This document shows, one piece after another, positions 26,358 through 32,854 of a DNA stretch of 32,854 bases. Numbering within the stretch: position 1 is the stretch's first letter; every line of letters begins with the position of its first letter. A program made the translations under genes and the position numbers. This DNA comes from Bdellovibrionia bacterium (GTDB lineage Bacteria > Bdellovibrionota > Bdellovibrionia > Bdellovibrionales > JAGQZY01): the NCBI GenBank assembly GCA_030424665.1, contig JAUHWN010000031.1:1-32854 (forward strand), given 5' to 3'. The notes under the pieces are model-generated. The model did no database searches, was not told where the DNA came from, and was given only the letters and a program-made list of their open reading frames with translations.

Positions 26358-27105
26358 AAATAAAATACTCCTTGTTTCCGTCTCCCCCTTGGATGGGGCT
26401 ATCGAAATAATCAATTACATTTAAGTCCATAGATTGAAAATTGGCTACTACTTTATCCCTAACCTCTTGAAGCTTCGACTCATCTTTTACAATGCCATTT
26501 TTGTTTAAATCCCTAGCGCTCAATTCAAACTGGGGCTTTACCAAAAAAAGTAGTTCGGCACCTGGCCGAAGGTAATTTAAGACAGACGGGATGATCAGGT
26601 CCAAGCTAACAAATGAAAGATCTCCAACTGCGAGTTGGGGCTCTCGACCGTCTGTAGCAGTCAACAACTCTTCTCTACTTAATGTTCGAACGTCAGTTTT
26701 TTCGAGGGTTTTCTGACGACTATGATCTTTTAAATTCGGGTGAATCTGATCTTTTCCATTTTCGATTCCCAGAACAAAGCCAGCACCCTTCTGTAAAAGG
26801 CAGTCAGTAAATCCTCCAGTAGATTGACCTAGGTCTAGGGCAACTATTCCCTGAATCTTTATCTGAGTTTTAGAAAGAGCGTGATCAAGCTTTAAACCCC
26901 CACGGGAAACAAACTTCAAAATATCAGAATCTTCCACAAAAAGATTCTCTAAATCTTGGTCCGAAATTTCGAAACTGGGCTTACTCAATAGTTTCTTCTG
27001 CCCACCTTCGACTCTCAGAAAAACACAGGAGTTTTTGATGAGCTCTTGGGCTTTCGTTCTTGAGGGAGCTAGCTCCTTTAAAACTAAAGCGCGATCTAAT
27101 CTCAT
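26332..27105 (-). CDS. tlyA: TlyA-family rRNA 2'-O-methyltransferase (S4 + FtsJ)
   Basis: The 257-residue protein has an N-terminal S4 RNA-binding domain (MRLDRALVLKELAPSRTKAQ, residues 1-60), then FVSRGGLKLDHAL, and a Rossmann methyltransferase domain with SAM motif ALDLGQSTGGFTDCLLQKGA at about 90-110, GIENGKDQIHP, VGDLSFVSLDLI and LVKPQFELS. Family members methylate 16S and/or 23S rRNA, and some act as hemolysins. The start ATG lacks a visible ribosome site, so coupling to ispA is likely. In Bacillus-type operons tlyA follows dxs; here it follows ispA directly with 22 bases between. Confidence 0.93.
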   Translation of the reverse strand: MRLDRALVLKELAPSRTKAQELIKNSCVFLRVEGGQKKLLSKPSFEISDQDLENLFVEDSDILKFVSRGGLKLDHALSKTQIKIQGIVALDLGQSTGGFTDCLLQKGAGFVLGIENGKDQIHPNLKDHSRQKTLEKTDVRTLSREELLTATDGREPQLAVGDLSFVSLDLIIPSVLNYLRPGAELLFLVKPQFELSARDLNKNGIVKDESKLQEVRDKVVANFQSMDLNVIDYFDSPIQGGDGNKEYFIYAKIEPSS

Positions 27106-27127
27106 GGGGAGGCTATTCTTTCTATTG

Positions 27128-27985
27128 TTACTTATCCCTTTTTAAGTTGTAATCTACGATTAACTTAAGGTCTTTGCCACGATCACCAAAGGTTTTTAAC
27201 GAGGCATCACAATCTTTACTCAGCTTTTCAAGAAATGACTTTGCTCCATCGAGCCCAAGAAGCTGAGTATAACTGGCACTCTCATCTTCTCCGTGGTCTA
27301 AAATGTCGTCTGCTACTTGAAAAGCGAGACCAAGTTTCTCTCCAAAATTCTTTAGAAGAGCTATTTCATCGGCACTGGCTTGGGCCAAATAGGCAGAGCC
27401 AACGACAGAGGCACGAATAAGAGCGCCCGTTTTTAAGTTGTGAATGTAAGTAAGAAGGTCTTCATCAATTTTTACTTCATCTTGGCTCGCTAGATCAATT
27501 GCTTGCCCGCCGACCATTCCGCGCGGCCCTGCGGAACGGGACAACTCAAGTCCCGCTCTTAAAGCGAGTTCTGGCTGGTCGAGATAATTTGAATTAATTA
27601 AATAAAAAGACTCGGTTAGTAGAGCATCTCCAGCTAATAGTGCTGTCCACTCGTTAAATTTAACGTGATTTGTGGGCTGACCACGACGTTCATTGTCGTC
27701 ATCCATACAAGGAAGGTCATCGTGAATAAGAGAGTAGGTGTGTATAAACTCAACAGCCGAAGCATAGGGAAGTATTTTTTCGGCAGGATAATCAAGAAGC
27801 TCTGCCGTTAGAATCGAAAGCACTGGTCGAAATCGTTTACCACCGTTGAATAGACTGTACTTCATCGACTCGTAGAGGCCTTTGAGGCCCATCTCTGAAG
27901 CTTCATAGTTAATAACGAAAGACCTAATGTATGAATCAACGAGCTGAGCCTTTTCTTTGATCAACTCGGGAGCGGTTATTGTCAT
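27128..27985 (-). CDS. ispA: Polyprenyl (farnesyl/geranylgeranyl) diphosphate synthase
   Basis: At 285 residues this has IspA length. The first Asp-rich motif DDLPCMDDDNERRG and the second DDILDHGED are both intact, with the usual GGKRFRPVL near residue 50 and HTYSLIHDDL before the first motif. It condenses IPP with allylic diphosphates to give C15 (or C20) precursors for quinones and undecaprenol in the cytoplasm. The gene sits 8 bases after xseB, the familiar xseB-ispA order. The AGGGGGAG site is very close to the ATG. Confidence 0.95.
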   Translation of the reverse strand: MTITAPELIKEKAQLVDSYIRSFVINYEASEMGLKGLYESMKYSLFNGGKRFRPVLSILTAELLDYPAEKILPYASAVEFIHTYSLIHDDLPCMDDDNERRGQPTNHVKFNEWTALLAGDALLTESFYLINSNYLDQPELALRAGLELSRSAGPRGMVGGQAIDLASQDEVKIDEDLLTYIHNLKTGALIRASVVGSAYLAQASADEIALLKNFGEKLGLAFQVADDILDHGEDESASYTQLLGLDGAKSFLEKLSKDCDASLKTFGDRGKDLKLIVDYNLKRDK

Positions 27986-27993
27986 AACTCCCC

Positions 27994-28218
27994 CTACTCT
28001 TCTGACATTTCGAAGTCTTTTTCTTTTTTATTTCCGTCTTCATCAACATCGAGAAGAATCTTAACTTTTTGTTCGGCTCGATCAAGTTGTTGATTACACT
28101 CTCTTGAAAGCTTAACGCCTTCTTCAAATAGTTTGAGGGAGTCATCAAGTGCTAGGTCTCCTGATTCCATCTTTTCGACAATCTCTTCTAATCGAGTTAA
28201 TTTCTTTTCAAATTCCAT
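27994..28218 (-). CDS. xseB: Exonuclease VII small subunit
   Basis: The 74-residue protein is a typical XseB: MEFEKKLTRLEEIVEKMESG, LALDDSLKLFEEGVKLSREC and a coiled-coil end. It forms the processivity-giving small subunit of exonuclease VII with XseA, which degrades single-stranded DNA in both directions. It starts 4 bases after the xseA stop, and ispA starts 8 bases after its own stop. Confidence 0.93.
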   Translation of the reverse strand: MEFEKKLTRLEEIVEKMESGDLALDDSLKLFEEGVKLSRECNQQLDRAEQKVKILLDVDEDGNKKEKDFEMSEE

Positions 28219-28222
28219 ATGT

Positions 28223-29992
28223 TCAAGACTCCTTTTTTAAGTCTGAAGAAACCTTTTCATTATTTAATATTTTTTTTATTTCAGCCTGGGCCTTGCCCTG
28301 GGCAAATTGAATTTCAATTTGGTCGTTTTCTTTGAGCTGATCCGTAGAGCGAACCACTGCAGAGTCTTTTGTTACTATTGAAAATCCACGATCGACGACT
28401 CGAAGGGGGCTCACAGAATCAAGAAGCGAGCTTAAACGAGCCAGCTCTTGATGCTTTCGTTTTAATTCAGTTTTTAAGGCCCTTTGTGACCTTTGTTCAA
28501 AATTAAAAAGCTTCTCTCTTAAAATTTTTAATTTTTGATCGGGCTGACCCAATAAACCGCGAAGGTATTGAAGCTTCTGTCTGTGGTCTTTAAGCTTCGA
28601 CAAAATTGAGCGTTCCATGCGACTCATTAGCTCGTCATTTTTTTGCATGAGGTCTTGCAAATACTTTTGCGGATCGACCAGCTGTCTGGCCAAGTGCTTA
28701 ATCTGTTGGCGCATGTTCTGTAGCTTTATATCGAAGCTGAGCTTGAGGCGTCTTTCGAAATTTGTAATTTTATTTTTGAGGTCGTCGACATTATCAGCCA
28801 CTAACTCAGCTGCTGCTGAGGGCGTCGGCGCTCTCAAGTCCGCTACAAAATCGGCGATGGTAAAGTCAACTTCGTGACCTACAGCCGAAATAATTGGGAC
28901 AGAACAGTTGGCAATGGCGCGCGCAAGTGTTTCGTCGTTAAATGCCCAAAGGTCTTCCATAGACCCACCACCGCGGCCAATGATCGCAACATCGACGTTG
29001 CTGAGAAGCTCTAACTTTTTCATGGCCCCAACCAGATCAGGGGCTGCCGACTCGCCTTGAACTTTTGCCGGAATCACAGTGATTTGAGCACTTCGATACC
29101 GTCGCCCGAGAACATTAATCATATCTCGAATCGCTGCACCCGTTGGCGAGGTAATAATCGCGATGTGTTTTGGTAACTTTGGGAGTGGTCTCTTACGTTC
29201 TTGGGAGAATAAGCCCTCGGCTTGAAGCTTGGCCTTTAATTGCTCATAGGCTTTTTGCAAAGCCCCGGCTCCTACTGGCTCCATGACTTCAGCAAAAATT
29301 TGGTAGTTTCCACGGGGCTCATAAACCGTCACCTTTCCACGGATAACCACTTCCATTCCCGTTTCTGGGCGAAATTTGAGTTTGCTATTGTAGCCCTTAA
29401 ACATGACAGCGTTAATCTGGGACTTTTCATCCTTTAAACTAAAGTAAAAATGACCAGAGGTATGGGCTTTAAAATTAGAAATTTCCCCTTGAATCCAAAT
29501 AAACGAAAACTGCCCTTCGAGTTGTCCTCGAATCAATTTGTTGAGTTCAGAAACGGAGTAGACATGCTCTTCTTGAGATTCTTCGGCGGGCTCTTCATCA
29601 GTTGCGTCTGTGTCTAACTGAATACTCCTGGTCGTGTTTTTAGATGAATTGAATTCATTTGCCTTTGATTCGCCGATTGCAGGAGCGTTCTTGGCAGAAG
29701 CCTTTTTCTTTTCGGCCTTTTTCTTTGTCTGAGCGGGGATCTCTTCTTCGGGCTGAGTTTCCCCGGCTGAAGTCACCTTCTCAGTTGTTTCGGACTGATT
29801 TTCTGAAAAATCAAAAAGGCTTCCCCACGAGTTCTTGCCCCCCGCGCTTTCTTTCTTGCGAGTCTTCTTTTTGATGGGCTTACCCAGGGCCGAAACCCGC
29901 TCCCCTGGCTGGGAAGAATCAGATTTATCAAAGAGTGAAACTTGATCGTCAGACATGCGGGCCAGGCTATAATTAGGCGCACCAGGGGTCAA
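28223..29992 (-). CDS. xseA: Exonuclease VII large subunit, N-terminally extended
   Basis: The conserved XseA begins near residue 144 (VYSVSELNKLIRGQLEGQFS, OB-fold with WIQGEISNFKAHTSGHFYFS). The catalytic region with IAIITSPTGAAIRDMINVLG, RGGGSMEDLWAFNDE and VGHEVDFTIADFVADLRAPTP follows, then the long coiled-coil arm. It is 589 residues against about 450 for usual XseA; the extra ~140 residues are a charged, disordered Lys/Glu/Ala/Ser-rich N-terminus. Two starts are possible: TTG at 29992 (AAAGGG 7 bases upstream) and ATG at 29956 (no ribosome site), the latter giving MSDDQVSLFD at its end. The QVSLF motif resembles a beta-clamp-binding peptide. This is the first gene of the six-gene operon. 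Confidence 0.93.
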   Translation of the reverse strand: MTPGAPNYSLARMSDDQVSLFDKSDSSQPGERVSALGKPIKKKTRKKESAGGKNSWGSLFDFSENQSETTEKVTSAGETQPEEEIPAQTKKKAEKKKASAKNAPAIGESKANEFNSSKNTTRSIQLDTDATDEEPAEESQEEHVYSVSELNKLIRGQLEGQFSFIWIQGEISNFKAHTSGHFYFSLKDEKSQINAVMFKGYNSKLKFRPETGMEVVIRGKVTVYEPRGNYQIFAEVMEPVGAGALQKAYEQLKAKLQAEGLFSQERKRPLPKLPKHIAIITSPTGAAIRDMINVLGRRYRSAQITVIPAKVQGESAAPDLVGAMKKLELLSNVDVAIIGRGGGSMEDLWAFNDETLARAIANCSVPIISAVGHEVDFTIADFVADLRAPTPSAAAELVADNVDDLKNKITNFERRLKLSFDIKLQNMRQQIKHLARQLVDPQKYLQDLMQKNDELMSRMERSILSKLKDHRQKLQYLRGLLGQPDQKLKILREKLFNFEQRSQRALKTELKRKHQELARLSSLLDSVSPLRVVDRGFSIVTKDSAVVRSTDQLKENDQIEIQFAQGKAQAEIKKILNNEKVSSDLKKES

Positions 29993-30217
29993 TGGAATGC
30001 CCTTTAGAGGCCTTGTGTCGAGGCTTAAAAATGGGTCTTAAAGGGGCACCATCTGGGGATCTAGCCTGAGATAGTGTGTTCGCCCTGACATTTGCCGTAA
30101 GGATGAGAAATAATTTCAACCACTTATGTCTCTAGGCCCTTGAATTTTTCCCTTAGCCTCGATTATTGCGGAATCAATTTTGTAGAAAGAATTTAGAACA
30201 AACTTGAAAGGTTCGCC

Positions 30218-30511
30218 ATGCGATTTCTAGTACCCACTATTCTTGTTCTTTTTAGCTCGATCTCATTTGCTACCGTCGATCTTGAAGAAAGTAGAATTTC
30301 ACTTCCTCAAGATACAACGACCATTCATTGCTATTTTCAAGCAGAGAGACGAGTAGACTATGACTCAAATAGGGTTGAGGTTTTCTTAAATTCCCATGGC
30401 AAGTATCACATCTACGCAAAACGAACGGGCTCCGACTACTTTAGGAAGAAGCTTTTATCAAGTTGTGAACATATTCGTATTAGCCCTGACTCTGAATATA
30501 GAAGCCAATAA
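30218..30511 (+). CDS. Small secreted protein of unknown function
   Basis: A 97-residue protein with a signal peptide (hydrophobic residues 3-16, cleavage near SFA-TV at 19). The mature 78 residues are charged, with two Cys and Tyr/Arg-rich strands (HCYFQAERRVDYDSNRVEVF, YHIYAKRTGSDYF). No family recognised. GAAAGG lies 6 bases before the ATG. It may be one of a set with the gene at 30860, which has a similar size class and secretion signal. Confidence 0.6.
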   Translation: MRFLVPTILVLFSSISFATVDLEESRISLPQDTTTIHCYFQAERRVDYDSNRVEVFLNSHGKYHIYAKRTGSDYFRKKLLSSCEHIRISPDSEYRSQ

Positions 30512-30513
30512 AT

Positions 30514-30723
30514 CTAAAGCCATAGTCTTTGTAGAATCCAAGGGGCTCCCACAAAAATGCAAATGAGTGAGAGCTTCTGGGCGATTTGCCATCGCTGATA
30601 GAGAAAACCATTGAGGTTTTCATTTGCCAGTTTTTCAAGAGCCGGAATCGAGCTCAATATAAAAAACAGGCATCCGTAAGCAAACACAATGAATGGAAAA
30701 TAGTAATCAATAACCTCGGGCAT
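30514..30723 (-). CDS. Small two-helix membrane protein (uncertain)
   Basis: The 69-residue frame encodes two hydrophobic segments (about 9-27 and 50-66) around a polar loop (LEKLANENLNGFLYQRWQIA), a plausible small inner-membrane protein. No ribosome site is seen before the ATG, and a TATAAT lies only 3 bases before it (30732-30727). If that is a promoter the ATG would be too close to or outside the transcript. The end is 3 bases from the convergent gene. Real coding is likely but unproven. Confidence 0.42.
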   Translation of the reverse strand: MPEVIDYYFPFIVFAYGCLFFILSSIPALEKLANENLNGFLYQRWQIAQKLSLICIFVGAPWILQRLWL

Positions 30724-30859
30724 AGTATTATATCGGGACGGAGTTGCCTTGAGCTTGAGTCGAGATCTTAAGATCCTAGAATTACTGTTTTATTTCCTTT
30801 TCATTCAAGAAAATCTAATTTTGATTCAACATTATGATACATCTAGCCGATAGGCCTGT

Positions 30860-31276
30860 GTGAGAATGATACTAATTCTTCTGGCCTTAGCCTGTATTGG
30901 AGCAGCTGAAGCCGAAATAGAAAGTCAATTTAGGATTAGTTTAATCCATCCGGACCTGAGCTTATCGTTTTACAATGATGAGGAAGGGGTTACATTGATT
31001 TATCAAAAAAAATATCACTACAGTAAAATCAATCCCTGTAATAGCCAGGCATTCGATGAGATTTTTCATCGATTTCAGTTCTTAGTAACCAAGCTGGGAG
31101 AAGAGAGTTCGCGAAAACCTGCAACCAGTGAAACCTACCAAAGATATTTTCCAATTCTATTTAAAAATAAAAAGTATTGGATTAAAAAAGACAGCATACT
31201 TGCAACAGAATTAAACTCCCTGCAAAGGAGATTTTTAATTCTTAAAAATCAAGGCAAAAACTGTGGAATCATATAA
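30860..31276 (+). CDS. Small secreted protein of unknown function
   Basis: A 138-residue protein with a short signal peptide (hydrophobic residues 3-14, cleavage near AEA-EI at 19). The mature part is mixed beta/helical with two Cys (NPCNSQ, KNCGII) and a basic C-terminus (RRFLILKNQGKNCG). No family recognised. GTG at 30860 or ATG at 30866 can start it; TAGG lies 5 bases before the GTG. AT-rich compared with the core genes. It reads toward the 6S RNA gene, 150 bases away. Confidence 0.62.
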   Translation: MRMILILLALACIGAAEAEIESQFRISLIHPDLSLSFYNDEEGVTLIYQKKYHYSKINPCNSQAFDEIFHRFQFLVTKLGEESSRKPATSETYQRYFPILFKNKKYWIKKDSILATELNSLQRRFLILKNQGKNCGII

Positions 31277-31413
31277 TTTTTTTTGTAAAGAAAAAAGTGC
31301 CGGCTGACAATTTCTGTCTAATTTTGATTTCTTTTAAAATTTCAAATACTTGCTAGACCAGATCAGAGGCCTAAACGAGCGGTTTTTTTGTATGATTTTT
31401 TGAGCTTTTTTGC

Positions 31414-31419
31414 TATGTT
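31414..31419 (+). promoter_or_regulatory. Extended -10 of the 6S RNA promoter
   Basis: TGCTATGTT (31411-31419) is an extended -10 (TGn plus TATGTT) about 7 bases before the predicted RNA start at about 31425. No good -35 exists at 17 bases, which fits an extended -10 promoter. Confidence 0.5.
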
Positions 31420-31424
31420 CATAG

Positions 31425-31603
31425 GTGAAGTTCTGTGGAGAAATCCGCGAGAATAAAGAAATCCTACAAGCTCTTATTATGGGGACCGTCCCTGACAATG
31501 GTGAGCAAGCCCGACGCGACTCGGGAAGCCTGAAGTTGTTAAATAGTCACCCACCTTATTAAGCTCGGATTTCAGATTCTCGCGACCATAGGACTTTTTT
31601 TTT
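31425..31603 (+). ncRNA. ssrS: 6S RNA
   Basis: A long terminal helix encloses a central bubble, as in 6S RNA. GTTCTGTGG (31430-31438) pairs with CCATAGGAC (31586-31594), CGCGAGAAT (31446-31454) with ATTCTCGCG (31576-31584), and GAAATCC (31458-31464) with GGATTTC (31567-31573). The apical part has the conserved TGGTGAGCAAGCCCGA...TCGGGAAGCCT block (31499-31531), which matches the Escherichia coli 6S sequence TGGTGAGCATGCTCGG...CCGAGAAGCCT base for base at most positions. A run of nine T follows the closing stem and can end transcription. 6S RNA binds sigma70-RNA polymerase as a promoter mimic and dampens transcription in stationary phase. About 179 bases; the exact ends are estimated. The 555-base gap between coding genes is largely explained by this RNA. 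Confidence 0.92.
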
Positions 31604-31832
31604 GCCTTTTCTCCATGGTACCAAGTACCTTTCGGTAAAGCTTCGCGTAGTACTTTTCTTTCTTAAGAATGTTTCTACCCTTTTGACTGGCGTACAAAAG
31701 ATATTCAGTGCTTGTCTCAATTTGAGAAAAACTGGCCTTTAAAGGGCTTAAAATACATCTGTACTTACCCAGTCCCCAATTAAGACATATAATTGAAGAT
31801 ACGAGAGTTTTAGTACAAGGGAGGTTGTTATC

Positions 31833-32854
31833 GTGGTCTATTCAAGACATTTACGATTCCTTATAAATGCTTTCTCAATGATTTTATTTTCGCTTTCTGT
31901 GGTCTACGCTTCAGGGCAAACGGCTACACCGGATCGCTGTACAACAATTGCGAATAATCTCAATACCGTTTTTGGCGAGCTTGGTGAAATTTGTTCGGCC
32001 ATTTCAGACTCTGGGATCGAGGGTTGCGGGGATGTCGAGTCGACATGTCGAGAACTTCGTTTCGATCGCGATGAGTGTTTAAGCGCCAACGATTTTAACC
32101 AAGACACCTGTGCCGACATCGTTCGAGTCGACGGTGAAAGACCACGACTCGGTGAACTCGGAAGCCAGTGTTCAAACTTAGCGTCAACGCAAATGGCAGG
32201 TCGCAGGGAAGAAAACCGCGAACTGAGAGAAGATTTAAGAAGCCTTCGGGCCGATCGCGCTGAAGCCGCAGGTAATGGAACTAATATGGCCCAAGCCTTG
32301 GCTGATATGGCTCAACAAAATGCCGAAGCCGAGCAACAAGCGGCGGAACAACGAGCAGATGCCATGGATCGTGAGATCGAAGAAACGGCTCGTGCCGATG
32401 AGACTCGTAGAGATACAATTAGAGAAGCTAAAGCAGAAATTCGTGCCCAAGAAGATAGTGCACTTCAGCAAAGAGCTGAATATCGAATGGCCAGTGTGCA
32501 GATCAGTGAAAAGCTTGCTGAACTTCACATTGCTTGCCTTGATTTAGAAGCCAACTTGCGAACGCAAACAGATCAACTCGAAGCCGAGCGCATTGCCGCC
32601 CGAGTTAATAAAGCCCAATGTATTGGCCCCCGAATTAGCTGTGTGATTCAAGACGAAGGAGTCACGGAACAAGATATTATGGCAGCCCGCGATGACTGCA
32701 TGTATGGAGAAAAATCAGATCGCGTTCAACAACAAATTGAAGCCGAGGGCAACGCCATTACCATGAATACCGAAGAGGCTCTTGCTCTTGCCAACTCGCG
32801 AATGCTCGAGGCCCAATCAGAAAAAGAAATGGCTGAAGCCACCTATGTCATGGC
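31833..32854 (+). CDS. Secreted coiled-coil protein, N-terminal part (cut by window edge)
   Basis: The frame opens with GTG at 31833, preceded by AAGGGAGG at an 8-base distance, and stays open to the window edge (340 codons). Residues 1-29 form a signal peptide (FLINAFSMILFSLSVVYASG). A Cys-rich segment follows (CTTIANNLN, EICSAIS, GCGDVES, CRELRF, CLSAND, TCADIV, CSNLAS), then from about residue 115 a long Glu/Arg/Ala/Gln-rich helical stretch typical of coiled coil (ENRELREDLRSLRADRAEAA, AEQQAAEQRADAMDREIEET), with more Cys further on. No family recognised. A long envelope or surface protein is likely. The C-terminus is outside the window, so size and anchor are unknown. Confidence 0.85.
   Translation, partial: MVYSRHLRFLINAFSMILFSLSVVYASGQTATPDRCTTIANNLNTVFGELGEICSAISDSGIEGCGDVESTCRELRFDRDECLSANDFNQDTCADIVRVDGERPRLGELGSQCSNLASTQMAGRREENRELREDLRSLRADRAEAAGNGTNMAQALADMAQQNAEAEQQAAEQRADAMDREIEETARADETRRDTIREAKAEIRAQEDSALQQRAEYRMASVQISEKLAELHIACLDLEANLRTQTDQLEAERIAARVNKAQCIGPRISCVIQDEGVTEQDIMAARDDCMYGEKSDRVQQQIEAEGNAITMNTEEALALANSRMLEAQSEKEMAEATYVM

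Noticed and set aside
26358-26414. Upstream start of the patatin-like gene at 26414
   Set aside because: It would place 19 polar residues before the lipoprotein signal; the ATG at 26357 has AAGGAG and a proper lipobox spacing.
29950-29992. Promoter-like TTGACC...TATAGC on the minus strand just inside the xseA start region
   Set aside because: Spacing is only 15 bases and the -35 overlaps the likely TTG start; not convincing enough to annotate.
30586-30771. 61-residue plus-strand frame
   Set aside because: Opposite the minus-strand membrane-protein frame, which has a far more protein-like hydrophobic pattern.
31623-31655. AAGTAC...GTACTT inverted repeat after the 6S RNA as a second terminator
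   Set aside because: Only 6 bp with a 21-base loop and a broken T-run; the 6S RNA already ends at a T9 tract.

Overview
This is a gene-dense bacterial chromosome segment with GC in the low-to-mid 40s by eye. No tRNA, rRNA, IS element, phage gene or CRISPR array is visible. The gene set suggests a didermal, rod-shaped proteobacterium-like organism of the Bdellovibrionota/former Deltaproteobacteria type. The basis is many lipoproteins and TPR proteins, an LpoB homologue, a PhaR-type regulator, an aerobic-type GlpD, mreB without mreCD, frequent TTG/GTG starts, and a clear 6S RNA. The lineage is an inference; the window holds no phylogenetic marker that settles it.

Layout. (1) 1-3936, minus: the prkA - yeaH (DUF444) - spoVR stress/starvation operon, transcribed leftward from a good sigma70-type promoter at 3983-4011; spoVR runs off the left edge. 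(2) 4080-7260, minus: a LolB-like lipoprotein, a 619-residue TPR lipoprotein, and a membrane-anchored protein with a GspG-like C-terminus. (3) 7436-9190, plus: an orphan PhaR-type regulator with promoter and terminator, an outer-membrane beta-barrel gene with its own terminator, and a structured terminator-ended stretch that may be a small RNA. (4) 9377-11090: a secreted protein with degenerate protein-kinase-like motifs, and an AT-rich gene with a weak PilZ-like tail. (5) 11299-13170, minus: an lpoB-like lipoprotein and a COG3014-type lipoprotein, probably acting on the cell wall. (6) 13316-19525: a short RadC/JAB protein, a membrane protein, and a leftward mreB - sigma-region-4 protein - membrane anti-sigma-like protein - sensor histidine kinase cluster. 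(7) 19629-23066: an SCP2-like protein, glpD, a GNAT-like protein and a HAD phosphatase. (8) 23205-29992: a secreted orphan on the plus strand, converging on a six-gene minus-strand operon xseA - xseB - ispA - tlyA - patatin-like lipoprotein - pepP closed by a terminator. (9) 30218-32854: small orphan secreted or membrane proteins, a 6S RNA gene, and the start of a secreted coiled-coil protein cut by the right edge.

The most notable items are: mreB co-transcribed with a reduced sigma/anti-sigma pair and a histidine kinase; a patatin-like lipoprotein whose nucleophile serine is a glutamate; a secreted kinase-fold candidate; an XseA with a ~140-residue disordered N-terminal extension that opens with a beta-clamp-binding-like motif; and the previously unlabelled 6S RNA. 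I see no gene cluster that is plainly a new defence or biosynthetic system; the mreB cluster is the best candidate for an undescribed regulatory module.
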